The position numbers and the translations under genes were made by a program. DNA of 64,000 bases from Bacteroidia bacterium (GTDB lineage: Bacteria > Bacteroidota > Bacteroidia > J057), in assembly GCA_022760475.1 (NCBI GenBank), contig JALEFZ010000035.1, forward strand, positions 124,001-188,000, read 5' to 3'. Within the stretch, counting starts at the first letter, position 1. The number at the start of each line of letters is the position of its first letter. Shown here piece after piece: positions 36,139 to 46,057 of the stretch. The notes under the pieces were generated by a model. The model saw nothing but the letters and a program-made list of their open reading frames with translations, was not told the origin of the DNA and made no database searches.

Positions 36139-37770
36139 ATGATTGAGATTCTGGGAAGCAATCCCTTACTATTGCTTTTCGTGGTAGCAGCGCTTGGCTA
36201 CGGAATTGGCAACCTCAAAATTCGTGGGAGTAGCCTTGGAGTGGCTGCAGTGTTGTTTGTCGGTCTATTCTTTGGCTCTCTGGACTCTTCCTTACAAATA
36301 CCCAACATTGTATTTCTTTTAGGACTGGCCATTTTTGTTTACACCATTGGCCTGAGCAGTGGTCCAGGATTTATGACGGGCTTCAAGGGGAGCGGCAACA
36401 AAAACCTTGGTTTTATCCTTTTTATGATTGCGACTTCTGGCCTCATTGCCGTTGGAATGTATTATGTGTTTGGTTTTTCAGCAGCAACGGTTAGTGGGAT
36501 TTACTCGGGAGCTTCTACGAATACTCCCGCACTGGCAGGTTTACTGGATAGCATTCAGAAATCCCTTTCTCCACAGGAACAGGAAGAAATGACCAAGAGT
36601 GCAGTTGTAGGCTATTCCATCACCTACCCCATGGGGGTCTTGGGTTCCATGATTGCCATTGTAGTCCTTCAGCGTCTCCTAAAAATTGACTTTAAGAAAG
36701 AAGCGCAGGAGTTGAGGCATCAATACCCCATTGATTCCGAAATTGTCAACGTAACCCTCGAAATCACCAATCCGGAAATAGAGCAGAAAAATATTCGAGA
36801 CTTGCTCAATGAGCATAAGTGGACTTTGGCATTCGGTCGGATGAAGAGCGGTGATGATATCAACATTACCCACCTGGATAGTTTTTTCAAAGTAGGAGAT
36901 TTGGTTGCCATTGCAGGTAGGCAAAACGATGTGGAAGATATGATCAAGCTATATGGGAAAAGATCGGAGATAGAATTAACCAGATTAGCTTCCAACATAG
37001 AACATCATCGGGTATTCATTTCAAATCCTGATGTCGCAGGACAGTCTATTGCCAACCTGAACCTTCAGGAACGATTTGCACTGGCAATTACCAGGGTAAG
37101 ACGCGGGGACATTGATTTATTGGCGAGGGGAGACACTGTACTGGAACTGGGAGACCGAATTCGATTTGTAGCAAAGACCAAGGACGTGCCTGCCCTGGTG
37201 AAACTCTTTGGTGATTCTTACCAAGCGCTTGGTCATATCAACCTGGTATCTTTTGGTCTGGGAATGGCTTTAGGGTTGTTGTTGGGAATGATCACATTTA
37301 CCCTTCCCGGCGGTATTTCATTTCAATTGGGATTTGCAGGAGGGCCATTGATTGTTGCATTGGTTCTAGGAGCCCTAAGAAGGACGGGGCCTATCGTATG
37401 GACTTTGCCTTACAGCGCCAACCTGACCTTGCGTCAGTTTGGTCTGATCCTACTCCTTGCGGCTGTGGGAATCAGATCTGGCCATACCTTCGTTGATACC
37501 TTGCAACAAGGAAACGCAGCGTGGATTTTCCTGGCGGGAACAGCAATTAGTCTGGGTACAGGATTCATTACCCTATTTGTAGGATACAAAGTCTTTAAGT
37601 TGCCATTCAGTATACTCACGGGTATGGTCGCTAACCAGCCTGCCATTCTGGACTTTGCATTGAATCGGAGTGGAAACCTCCTTCCAAATTATGGATACAC
37701 CTTGATGTTCCCTATTGCCCTAATTTCAAAAATAGTCATTGCCCAGCTACTCTTTACCATTTTCACTTAA
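36139..37770 (+). CDS. AspT/YidE-type membrane transporter
   Basis: A 543-residue inner-membrane protein of the AspT family (aspartate:alanine exchanger and YidE/YbjL relatives). About five helices fill residues 1-195, a cytosolic part with two TrkA-C (RCK_C) domains spans about 205-360, and a further membrane block covers 365-543. The paired glycine-rich segments ALGYGIGNLKIRGSSLG near residue 20 and FGLILLLAAVGIRSG near 437 are the duplicated family motifs, and NTPALAGLLD and NQPAILDFAL the second pair. The substrate is a small dicarboxylate or amino acid; AspT-like exchange cannot be settled from sequence. It stands alone, between the sugar operon terminator and an empty gap ahead of rpsA. 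Confidence 0.9.
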   Translation: MIEILGSNPLLLLFVVAALGYGIGNLKIRGSSLGVAAVLFVGLFFGSLDSSLQIPNIVFLLGLAIFVYTIGLSSGPGFMTGFKGSGNKNLGFILFMIATSGLIAVGMYYVFGFSAATVSGIYSGASTNTPALAGLLDSIQKSLSPQEQEEMTKSAVVGYSITYPMGVLGSMIAIVVLQRLLKIDFKKEAQELRHQYPIDSEIVNVTLEITNPEIEQKNIRDLLNEHKWTLAFGRMKSGDDINITHLDSFFKVGDLVAIAGRQNDVEDMIKLYGKRSEIELTRLASNIEHHRVFISNPDVAGQSIANLNLQERFALAITRVRRGDIDLLARGDTVLELGDRIRFVAKTKDVPALVKLFGDSYQALGHINLVSFGLGMALGLLLGMITFTLPGGISFQLGFAGGPLIVALVLGALRRTGPIVWTLPYSANLTLRQFGLILLLAAVGIRSGHTFVDTLQQGNAAWIFLAGTAISLGTGFITLFVGYKVFKLPFSILTGMVANQPAILDFALNRSGNLLPNYGYTLMFPIALISKIVIAQLLFTIFT

Positions 37771-38044
37771 GACATACCTCAACAAATGAACCAGGTCATT
37801 TCCCAACGACCTGGGTAACCACACATCTATGATCCTGTATATTGACACTTTTATGGTGCCAAAGCAGGTTATCAGGAGGCTTGACCAGTAATGCCTCCTT
37901 AGTAATTACAATAAAGCGAATGAACTTAACAATTACAATAACGAATTACATTTTTGAGATTATTTTTATGATATGATTATAATATTCCCTTTTAAGATGA
38001 AGTCAAATTCACTTCCTAAATTCTTCTATGGGTGAACAAGGAAA
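37771..38044. other. Intergenic region with two hairpins, no gene
   Basis: CCAGGTC/GACCTGG (37791-37814) and AGGAGGC/GCCTCCT (37874-37899) form stems without clear T tracts. The first may be a weak end for the transporter gene. No coding region is supported. Confidence 0.4.
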
Positions 38045-38080
38045 CAAAAAAGGCTGTCTCAATTTGAGACAGCCTTTTTT
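38045..38080 (-). terminator. Terminator of rpsA
   Basis: AGGCTGTCTCAA (38051-38062) pairs perfectly with TTGAGACAGCCT (38064-38075), and on the minus strand the stem runs into a T tract. An A tract before and a T tract after make it potentially bidirectional. Confidence 0.85.
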
Positions 38081-38101
38081 CATTTATAGGAAAAGGAAAT
38101 A

Positions 38102-40069
38102 TTACTCTCCTTTTTCATCAGCTTCCATTTGCTCTTTCAGTTTTGCAAGAGCGTCGATCTCTCCAAGTACTGTGGTACCAGCTTTGCCCTGGTTGTTACC
38201 ACCGCCAGAAGGCTTCCCTTTGCGTGGAGTCTTCTTCTTCTCTGGCTCCTCTCTCCAGGTTTTGCTGTGAGAAAGTACCAGACGCTTGGCATCCTTGTTG
38301 AATTCGATTACTACGAAGTCTGCAGAGTCATCAACTTTCAGGTCTTCCTTACCGTCTTCAACTTTGAGGTGCTTGGAAGGTACGTTTCCTTCTACACCGT
38401 ACTCGAGCTCTACGATAGCTCCACGGCTGTCGATTCGCTTGATGGTACCCTGGTGTGTAGATCCCAAAGTAAAGATGGTGGCGAAAGTTTCCCATACATC
38501 TTCTGTCAACTGCTTGTGGCCCAGGCTCAACCTGCGGTTGTCCACATCAATTTCCAGAACTACAACCTCAAGGTTGTCGTCAACTTTCACGTACTCAGAT
38601 GGATGAGCAAACTTCTTGGTCCAAGAAAGATCAGAAATGTGAACAAGACCGTCCACACCTTCTTCAAGTTCTACGAACAGACCGTAGTTGGTCATGTTGC
38701 GAACGATACCTGTGTGAATGCTACCCACAGGGAATTTTTCTACAACAAGAGACCATGGGTCTACCTGTAGCTGCTTCAGGCCAAGAGACATTTTGCGGTC
38801 CTCGCGGTCGATGCTAAGAACAACTGCTTCGAACTCATCCCCTACCTTGTAGGCATCAGCAGGATTTTTGGAGTGCTGAGACCATGACATTTCGCTGGTG
38901 TGGATCAATCCTTCTACACCAGGCATGATTTCGAGGAATACCCCGTAATCTGCCACAGTAACTACGCGGCCGTTGACCTTGCTTCCTTCCTGGATTTCTT
39001 CTGGAAGAGAATCCCAAGGATGCTCGGTAAGCTGCTTCATACCAAGGCTGATACGCTTCTTGGCATCATCAAAGTCAAGCACTACAACATTGACTTTCTC
39101 GTCAAGCTCCAGTACTTCCTGAGGATGATTGATACGACCCCAGGATATATCGGTAATGTGGAGAAGTCCATCAACACCACCCAGGTCGATGAACACACCA
39201 AAGTTGGTCATGTTCTTCACAGTACCCTCGAGTACCTGACCTTTCTCCAGGTTTTGTAGGATTGCTTCTCTCTGCTTCTCAAGCTGAGCTTCGATCAATA
39301 CCTTGTGAGATACAACCACATTTTCGTAGGCATGGTTGATTTTCACTACTTTGAATTCCATTGTCCTTCCGACATAGGCATCAAAGTCGCGGACTGGTTT
39401 TACGTCGATCTGTGAACCTGGCAAGAAGGCCTCGATTCCGCTGATGTCAACTACAAAACCACCTTTGGTACGGCGCATAACGTGTCCGGTGAGGACTTCG
39501 TCCTTCTCCATGGAATTCTCGATACGCTCCCATGTACGCAAGTGCTTCGCGCGACGGCGAGACAGGATCAACTGTCCGCTCTGGTCTTCTACCTCTTCGA
39601 TGAAAACTTCTACAGAATCGCCAGGCTTGATTTCAGGCATGTCCCTGAACTCATTCGTAGGAATGATACCTTCGGATTTGAAACCAATGTTCATCACGAT
39701 TTCCTTATCGGTGATCGCAACTACTGTACCCTGTACAATCTCATTGGAGTTGAACTCCCTGAGTGTACTGGCATACATCTTGGCCATTTCCTGACGCTCC
39801 TTATCGGTGTAATCATCACCGCTTTTCCACCAATCGTCGTCGTCGTCGTCATCTCCGAGTACTTCAATAAGTTCCTCCTTGAGATTGTCCTCAGACTCCT
39901 TGATAGGTCCTTTGTCTTCTTCTACTGGGGCAGGTAAATCATCATCGTCTTCAGATACAATGATGATCTCATCGGTTGGTGTCGCCTTTTCTACAGGCGC
40001 TGTTGTTTCTTCAACTTGTTGTTCAAGTTCTTCCTCATTCTTGAGGGGTTGATCATTTTCTTCTATCAT
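38102..40069 (-). CDS. rpsA: 30S ribosomal protein S1
   Basis: A 655-residue S1 with six OB-fold (S1) repeats filling about residues 110-605; the last four carry the classical G-x-V-x-x-x-x-x-x-G-x-F/L pattern (GIVRNMTNYGLFVELEEG and relatives), and the first two, as in other S1 proteins, diverge. An N-terminal 105-residue acidic extension (with the run DDDDDDDWW near residue 73) and a basic, glycine-rich C-terminal tail flank the repeats, which is characteristic of Bacteroidota S1. The protein binds mRNA on the 30S subunit. It is a single-gene unit with a terminator at 38045-38080 and an unusually strong Shine-Dalgarno site (see 40079-40085). Confidence 0.97.
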   Translation of the reverse strand: MIEENDQPLKNEEELEQQVEETTAPVEKATPTDEIIIVSEDDDDLPAPVEEDKGPIKESEDNLKEELIEVLGDDDDDDDWWKSGDDYTDKERQEMAKMYASTLREFNSNEIVQGTVVAITDKEIVMNIGFKSEGIIPTNEFRDMPEIKPGDSVEVFIEEVEDQSGQLILSRRRAKHLRTWERIENSMEKDEVLTGHVMRRTKGGFVVDISGIEAFLPGSQIDVKPVRDFDAYVGRTMEFKVVKINHAYENVVVSHKVLIEAQLEKQREAILQNLEKGQVLEGTVKNMTNFGVFIDLGGVDGLLHITDISWGRINHPQEVLELDEKVNVVVLDFDDAKKRISLGMKQLTEHPWDSLPEEIQEGSKVNGRVVTVADYGVFLEIMPGVEGLIHTSEMSWSQHSKNPADAYKVGDEFEAVVLSIDREDRKMSLGLKQLQVDPWSLVVEKFPVGSIHTGIVRNMTNYGLFVELEEGVDGLVHISDLSWTKKFAHPSEYVKVDDNLEVVVLEIDVDNRRLSLGHKQLTEDVWETFATIFTLGSTHQGTIKRIDSRGAIVELEYGVEGNVPSKHLKVEDGKEDLKVDDSADFVVIEFNKDAKRLVLSHSKTWREEPEKKKTPRKGKPSGGGNNQGKAGTTVLGEIDALAKLKEQMEADEKGE

Positions 40070-40078
40070 GCATTAGAT

Positions 40079-40085
40079 CTCCTTT
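40079..40085 (-). promoter_or_regulatory. Strong Shine-Dalgarno site of rpsA
   Basis: AAAGGAG on the minus strand, nine bases before the ATG at 40067-40069. Only this gene and the lytic transglycosylase show a clear site among those inspected here. Confidence 0.65.
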
Positions 40086-40253
40086 CTGCCTGGGTTTACC
40101 AAGCCCGGCAAAGGTACGAATTAATTGTGGATACCTCCAAAGAAAGTATAAAATTCCGGCATAGGGCATATACCTCCTGTATATCATGCAAAACCCACAA
40201 TTGTGGCGTCATTGTAGTACGCTAATTTCTGGAGTAAAGATTTATCTCTAGGC

Positions 40254-41453
40254 CTAAAATTCATAATCGTCAGAAATATTTCTCCACGCTTGTATTTTGC
40301 GAAACTTCTGCCCCTGATTAGAGGATTTCCAAATCATGATATAATCCTCATATTCCCTGGCTTTCCTGGCATGAATAAGGATTTCCCCCTGCTCGTTTAA
40401 CCTGAAAATGACATTCTCTATTCTTTCTTCTTTATGTTGTTTTTGGCTAAGAAGATCTATTGAAGTATGTGCCCAACTCAACCATCCATCCTTAGTCAGG
40501 AAAATATCTACCTTAGCAGCCGAATAGGAAGTATTTATGAGAACCCCCCTTTTCGAATCGTACATCTTTATGTTAATAGGAAAAGGCGAACCTGGTATAG
40601 AATCTGTTTTTTGCCAGCTCTTCCCCCCATCAGAAGTCCGGTAGAAGTAAGGGTAAGGTACATAAGAGGTATAATATCCATATAGAAAGCCCTCTTTTTC
40701 ATTTACAAAATTCACCTTGGGTCTACCAGTAGCATACCTCATGTAATCAACTTCGGGAACAGGATAAGTAAAAAGGACTTGGGAATCTTGTCTTATATGC
40801 CTCAAGTTAATGTCGAAATAACTGGGCCAACCTGATTGGTCAACCTCCACAGAGTCAACCGAAAGAACGATCTTATAATCCTTTCGAATCTGGCTGACGG
40901 ACAGTGCTTCTTCCTTATAATTGACCTTGGGCTTAGCTCTTCTCTTCCCAATGGTTTCGGACAGGTAAATGGACTCTATATAGGCTTGTAAGGTGAGGTC
41001 GATGCATTTCTTACAACTTATTTCCAGCCCGAAAATTCGTTGGCTATCTATCAGGTGAATAAAGGCCATTAGGGCATATTTGTTTCGGCCTTTTTTGTAA
41101 ATGGAATAGGTTCTTGAAAGATTACCTGCCCTGCTCTGGTGGATGGTGCTTCCAGCTTTATTATTCTTTTGATTGAATAAATTCAGTTGATCAGCCAAGA
41201 ACTTCTGCCCCTCCACTAATCCCGATCCAACTTCTTTAAAGTTTTCTTCCCGAAATGCCACTTTAAGCCCAGGCCAATATGCATATTTAAACTGATGTAG
41301 CCCTGGTTTCTCTTCCTGATAATCGTCCCATTCAGGCAAGGCCAACCCCATTTTCTTCCAATATTCGTAACGAAGCCCAAAACTTACCCCATCCTGGGCA
41401 TTAGCAAAGGAAAAGCAAGTTGAGAGCAGTAAGAATAGCAAGGGTGTTTTCAT
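40254..41453 (-). CDS. Exported hypothetical protein with BNR-like repeats
   Basis: A 399-residue secreted protein with a signal peptide (MKTPLLFLLLSTCFSFANA-QD). Two BNR/sialidase-type (Asp-box) motifs, S-x-D-G-x-S/T-W, are seen: TSDGGKSWQK near residue 280 and TKDGWLSWAHT near 330. Such repeats occur in beta-propellers of many functions, so no activity follows from them. The N-terminal half (30-180) has a different composition, with no recognised family and a CKKC pair. Transcribed away from the AT-rich gap 41454-42095; rpsA lies 184 bases upstream of it on the same strand. I do not recognise a family name. Confidence 0.6.
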   Translation of the reverse strand: MKTPLLFLLLSTCFSFANAQDGVSFGLRYEYWKKMGLALPEWDDYQEEKPGLHQFKYAYWPGLKVAFREENFKEVGSGLVEGQKFLADQLNLFNQKNNKAGSTIHQSRAGNLSRTYSIYKKGRNKYALMAFIHLIDSQRIFGLEISCKKCIDLTLQAYIESIYLSETIGKRRAKPKVNYKEEALSVSQIRKDYKIVLSVDSVEVDQSGWPSYFDINLRHIRQDSQVLFTYPVPEVDYMRYATGRPKVNFVNEKEGFLYGYYTSYVPYPYFYRTSDGGKSWQKTDSIPGSPFPINIKMYDSKRGVLINTSYSAAKVDIFLTKDGWLSWAHTSIDLLSQKQHKEERIENVIFRLNEQGEILIHARKAREYEDYIMIWKSSNQGQKFRKIQAWRNISDDYEF

Positions 41454-42095
41454 GCTGGCTATTTAAATTTTGGTTAATGATGTGAATTATTCAACCCAAT
41501 TAAATAGTGGAGCAATCTCATTTCGGCATCCTTTGGGGCATTTTTTCCCAAAAATACCGAATTCAATACTCTCAACTACTTACCAGAAATCCTACCTGAA
41601 TACTCATTACTTGTAAAATTGAATTAAGTCCATTCCCGTAGATATCATTCTTCTGAAAAATACTTATTCAATGGGTATGGAGACTCCATACCAGCTATTT
41701 ATTTCGTTTTTGAAAATACTTCCAAAAATAAGCCAAGATTCCCTTCCAAACTTACGACTCTAAAATTGAAAGACATGATCATATGAAGATTTCTCAAAGT
41801 CTTCATGGTGTATCCTTGGATTGTAGAAATCCTTCTTCTTTGTATCACAACCAATAAAGCACAACATGAACACAGATACTTACTATCAAACGCTTAATCC
41901 GGGCGCTTTTTTCCACCATCTTTTATCCTGACTTGTCAACAGCTTCTATTTGCAAGCTGTCCCAAATTCCTTCTTCCCCAAGGAAGTTGCCAATAGCTAT
42001 ATCCACCCCTTTTTGGATCCACGGTTGTCGCTAAACCGATGGCCCCCCTATGTACATGTGTCAACACTTACTTATTAATAATTAACCTAACTTTT
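41454..42095. other. Intergenic region, divergent promoters, no gene seen
   Basis: A 640-base AT-rich gap between two divergent exported-protein genes. Several A/T-rich stretches could hold promoters, but I find no convincing TAnnTTTG box, hairpin or ORF of note. Confidence 0.4.
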
Positions 42096-45000
42096 ATGAA
42101 TCAAAAATCGATCTTGAAAACAATTTTATTGTTGTTGTTCAGCTATTCATTTAGCCATGGACAGTTTACCCACACCCCTACCGCAGAAGATATCGCGATG
42201 TGGGATGTTGTGGTTCAGGCAGCATTAAACAAAAGCTACAATGGCAGCGGATATCAGCAAGCCGTTTCCACTATTCCAGCAGCAACCCTCGTCTCAGGAC
42301 AAAACACCGACGGATCATGGTCTCATCAGACTACTCATTACAACTATGTAGGACCAAATGCCTTTGAACCATGGGCAGGCACCGCATTTTATGACCCAGA
42401 CATGAGTCTTCACAATGAGGTCGCTACCGCCACAGCATTTTATGACAACAACTTCAGAGCTTACACCTATGTAGTTGCAAGGGCTTTCTATGATGGAGGT
42501 AGCACGGATTACTCACTTTTTGAGGCCGTCATGAAAAACATCCAAGGGATCGCCGACCTTACTGACCAGGGCAAGTGGTCTGGAAACAAGACTTCCTGGA
42601 CACCGACCAAAAACTGGGGTGTACAGCAGTATGCTTATTGTATCGCCCTTGTCGCTGATGGTTGGTCTCAGTGGAGTACCAATGTCATCAATGGAGAAAC
42701 CGTAAATGACATCATGATCAGGAGCCTAAAGCACTTCGTAGGTATCACAGACAACAGTTGGAAGCCCAATTCTATAACCGTAGGAGAGCTTTCCATGACT
42801 GGAAGTGCAGACAACTTCATCGGAGTAAATCAGGTACAGGCACAAGCCAGCGCCATGGAAATCGCAGCTACTGTAAACTACGTTACAGGCGTAGACAGTG
42901 CCATCCACCAGTCCATCCACATCCTGCAAAGAGATGCATTTGACCTAGCTTGGGGTAAGGTTTACTACGACCAGATTGGAGAAGCACAGGACTGGATTGG
43001 TTTTTATCCTCAAGGTGAGTACACCAACCACAATACTCCAGGCGCACAAACCCAGTTGACCCGTTATTTCTACACCATGATCTCGACCCTTTATAGGGTT
43101 ATGGTTGTCCTGGATGCCTCCTCCCAATACGACCTCTTCCCGCAAGCCTATGACAACTTCATGTCTACCCTTGAATCGGCCAAATTTGACTTGTTCCATC
43201 GAGAAAATATGGGATTCAGATCCGGTAGGGGCTTCACCACAGGCAATTCAATCTCAGGCGGTGCCTTCGGGGTCAAATTGGAAGACCTTGCAACAGTATT
43301 TCCTACGACCTATGAAGACAGAATATTGGACATTGCTTATCCATTGCTAGGCGACAACAGAAATCCTGACTACGACGAGGTTAAATATTACTGGTCTACC
43401 GGTAGCCTGATGATGGTTGGGGGTACAGACGGAAAAACCAATTACCATGTAGGGTATCGCATGGGCCGTGGGGCTTACCCAAATGCAAATGGTCCTGCCA
43501 TTGCAGCGGTAGAGCAATCTGCCGGAGATGAAAACTACAACGTATATGGAGGTGCCTTCATCAATGATGGAACTGGAATCAGCCCAAGAGTGGATGACAA
43601 GGACTTCAGCGACATGAGAATGTTGGCTGCAGGAACAGGAAACTGGCCAATCAGAGGTATTGACGCTACCTTTGTCCCCGATACCGAGGTAGGCCTACCT
43701 ACCCAATCCAGCACTCCAAATGCAGAAAACCTGAATGTTGTGTACTCAGGCTGTGATATGGATGGAAGATATGGGCAAATGAGCTACTACAAAGATCGCC
43801 TGGTATGGGACCCCACAGTTGGATATCATAGTGTATTCCTTCAAAGAGGACTTAGCCACCCGGACTTCAGTGATTCCATTGCTTTCCAGTGGGACCTTTA
43901 CAGCGACATTGACCTAAAAGGAGCTGTGCCTGGTGGAGCTGCCATTACCCAAAACAATGTGGAATATTGGGCTGATCCCATCACAGTAGATTTTGGAGAT
44001 GGAAGCGCAGAATCAACTTTGTTGCCAGGTAGCGGGAATCCTACTTCAAGAAGCGCGACCAATTATGCACACTGGTCTGCCTACGACGCAGGAAGTACCA
44101 ATCCGCTTGGTAAGGGGGTGATCATCTTCGGAACACATAACCTCAAGTGGGACAATACCTCCAACAGATACACCGTCCAGGTGGATATGGGAACAGCACC
44201 AGCGGGATACAACCTTTATCGAGTAAGGGTATGGAACTGTACATGGAATGATGTGAAGCAACTGCGCGACAACCTTGCGACCTACTTTTCTTTGGTAAAT
44301 AACCAAAATGTACAGGGCTTAACATGGATTCCTGATTCAAGGGCTCAATATGCCTTCCACTACTCTAACCAATCAGTAGAATTTGTTCCGGGCATGACCC
44401 TCCATGCAGATGAACCTGTCTCAGTTATCCTCGAACCTTCAGGAATAGACAATTGGAGAATTGCATATGCTGATGGACGCTACAATGACCTGGATGCCAG
44501 CACGAACCTGAAAGGAGTTAACCTCCACATCAACAACCTTCCTGATACATTCTTCGAGTTTTGGAAAGATGATGTGAGCTTTGACAGGAGCGGAGGAAAT
44601 GGAGCATTAGTAAAACCAGCAGGAACTTACTATGGTGGTGGAGTGGTTGAGTCTATCCTTGCAGGTCAGGCACCTCCAGCCAATCCTCCTGCCAACCTTG
44701 CTGTCAACTCAGTTAGCACTACTACAGCCGATGTTAGCTGGAGCACCGTAGGGGACGCAGATAGCTACACGGTTGGTCTTTTGACCGGAGGACAATTGAT
44801 CAATACCTATTCAAACCTGACCCAGGTGGCTTACGCCTTTACCGGACTTACTCCTGGGACAAGCTATAGTTTTTGGGTGGAGGCTGTAAATGCCTATGGA
44901 AGCAACAGGTCGCAAGAATTGGCATTTACCACAGACAGCCTTCCCAATCTTCCCCCTGATGTACCTGGAAATATCGTAGTAGATTCTGTTGACACCGCCA

Positions 45001-45833
45001 GTGTATTCATATCTTGGGATCCAGTTGCCAATGCAGACAATTACACCATTCGTTTGTTCCAGGGAGGTACCCATATCATTACCAATTCAAATATCCCTGC
45101 CACAAATACCAGTTTCTCTAACCTGACTCCTGATACAGAATATAGATTCTGGGTTCGTGCAATCAATGCATTTGGCAAGACAACCTCTTCTTACGTCTAT
45201 TTCACAACTGATTCAGTTACGATTGACACCATGCCTCCTGTTGCCCCTGGCAACATCGTGGTAGACTCTGTAGATACCGCCAATGTCTATATCTCATGGG
45301 ATCCAGTCATCAACGCAGATAACTATACCATTCGATTGTTCATAGGAGGTACACACATCATTACCAACTCAAATATTCCTGCCACAAATACCAGTTTCTC
45401 AAACCTGATTGCCAATACGGAATATCGATTCTGGGTTCGTGCAGTCAATGCTTATGGAAATTCAACTTCACCATTCATTACTTTCACCACAGATGCAGTA
45501 GGAAGTGGTGCAAGGCTTGGCAGGTCGTTGGTGGGAGTTGTCGGTACAAGCGTTCCAATGATCAAGGTATATCCCAACCCAACCGACGGAAGCGGGCAGG
45601 TAATAGTAAGACTTGATCCTCAGCAGAAAGATGGACAAAACTTTGAGCCTGAATTAAGGCTTTACAATGTACAGGGGCAAATAGTCTGGAGCCAAAAGTT
45701 GGAGGCCTTCTCTGAAACCAAAAAACTGGCTATTTCAACCAAATCTTTGCCTTCAGGTCTGTACTCACTTGACATTTCTGATCTAAAGAATGGCTGGCAC
45801 ACAGTACACAAACTATTGATTATGAACAACTAA
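42096..45833 (+). CDS. T9SS-secreted enzyme-like protein with three fibronectin III domains
   Basis: A 1245-residue exported protein, starting at ATG 42096 (signal peptide ending SFSHG-QF). Residues 30-850 form an unrecognised region that looks like an all-helical toroid followed by beta-sandwich parts, with repeated W/Y-G motifs; the layout resembles polysaccharide lyases or glycosidases, but I cannot assign a family. Three FN3 domains follow (about 864-948, 954-1040 and 1048-1133), the last two nearly identical. The C-terminal 95 residues are a T9SS type A sorting domain: VYPNPTDG near 1163, LYNVQGQ and LPSGLYSL, which sends the protein through the type IX system to the surface. It is monocistronic, with an empty 640-base leader. 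Confidence 0.8.
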   Translation: MNQKSILKTILLLLFSYSFSHGQFTHTPTAEDIAMWDVVVQAALNKSYNGSGYQQAVSTIPAATLVSGQNTDGSWSHQTTHYNYVGPNAFEPWAGTAFYDPDMSLHNEVATATAFYDNNFRAYTYVVARAFYDGGSTDYSLFEAVMKNIQGIADLTDQGKWSGNKTSWTPTKNWGVQQYAYCIALVADGWSQWSTNVINGETVNDIMIRSLKHFVGITDNSWKPNSITVGELSMTGSADNFIGVNQVQAQASAMEIAATVNYVTGVDSAIHQSIHILQRDAFDLAWGKVYYDQIGEAQDWIGFYPQGEYTNHNTPGAQTQLTRYFYTMISTLYRVMVVLDASSQYDLFPQAYDNFMSTLESAKFDLFHRENMGFRSGRGFTTGNSISGGAFGVKLEDLATVFPTTYEDRILDIAYPLLGDNRNPDYDEVKYYWSTGSLMMVGGTDGKTNYHVGYRMGRGAYPNANGPAIAAVEQSAGDENYNVYGGAFINDGTGISPRVDDKDFSDMRMLAAGTGNWPIRGIDATFVPDTEVGLPTQSSTPNAENLNVVYSGCDMDGRYGQMSYYKDRLVWDPTVGYHSVFLQRGLSHPDFSDSIAFQWDLYSDIDLKGAVPGGAAITQNNVEYWADPITVDFGDGSAESTLLPGSGNPTSRSATNYAHWSAYDAGSTNPLGKGVIIFGTHNLKWDNTSNRYTVQVDMGTAPAGYNLYRVRVWNCTWNDVKQLRDNLATYFSLVNNQNVQGLTWIPDSRAQYAFHYSNQSVEFVPGMTLHADEPVSVILEPSGIDNWRIAYADGRYNDLDASTNLKGVNLHINNLPDTFFEFWKDDVSFDRSGGNGALVKPAGTYYGGGVVESILAGQAPPANPPANLAVNSVSTTTADVSWSTVGDADSYTVGLLTGGQLINTYSNLTQVAYAFTGLTPGTSYSFWVEAVNAYGSNRSQELAFTTDSLPNLPPDVPGNIVVDSVDTASVFISWDPVANADNYTIRLFQGGTHIITNSNIPATNTSFSNLTPDTEYRFWVRAINAFGKTTSSYVYFTTDSVTIDTMPPVAPGNIVVDSVDTANVYISWDPVINADNYTIRLFIGGTHIITNSNIPATNTSFSNLIANTEYRFWVRAVNAYGNSTSPFITFTTDAVGSGARLGRSLVGVVGTSVPMIKVYPNPTDGSGQVIVRLDPQQKDGQNFEPELRLYNVQGQIVWSQKLEAFSETKKLAISTKSLPSGLYSLDISDLKNGWHTVHKLLIMNN
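44973..45500 (+). repeat. Tandem duplication of a fibronectin III unit
   Basis: Two adjacent in-frame units of 282 bases (94 codons), starting near 44973 and 45255, are very similar at DNA level, including long identical stretches such as CTGCCACAAATACCAGTTTC. A third, older unit lies just upstream. This points to recent duplication. Confidence 0.85.
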
Positions 45834-45888
45834 AATGTTAGGATAAAGGAATTTGAAAGCCTTTTGAGAAACAGTAATTTCACTTTAG

Positions 45889-45923
45889 CACAAGGGTCTC
45901 TTTATGTCGAAGAGGCCCTTGTG
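45889..45923 (+). terminator. Hairpin after the T9SS protein gene, terminator uncertain
   Basis: CACAAGGGTCTC pairs with GAGGCCCTTGTG (one mismatched pair) in a long stem, but no T run follows. It may act with other factors or stabilise the mRNA. Confidence 0.45.
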
Positions 45924-46057
45924 TATAGTATGACCTGGAATGTAGAATTACTTTGTAACCCACAATCGTATACTAGAAATGTTAAGTTGTTAGTAACTAA
46001 ATGATTTTTTTTTTGAGCTATTGTTAATATTTGGGAAAAGAGTCAGCATTTAAGTTC

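Noticed and set aside
37791..37899. Two hairpins after the AspT-type transporter gene
   Set aside because: Neither is followed by a T run, so I did not list them as terminators; they may be chance or other regulatory structure.
44957..45500. Repeated DNA in the T9SS protein gene as a possible CRISPR or satellite array
   Set aside because: The units are in-frame, 282 bases long and encode fibronectin domains; there are only two near-identical copies and no spacers.
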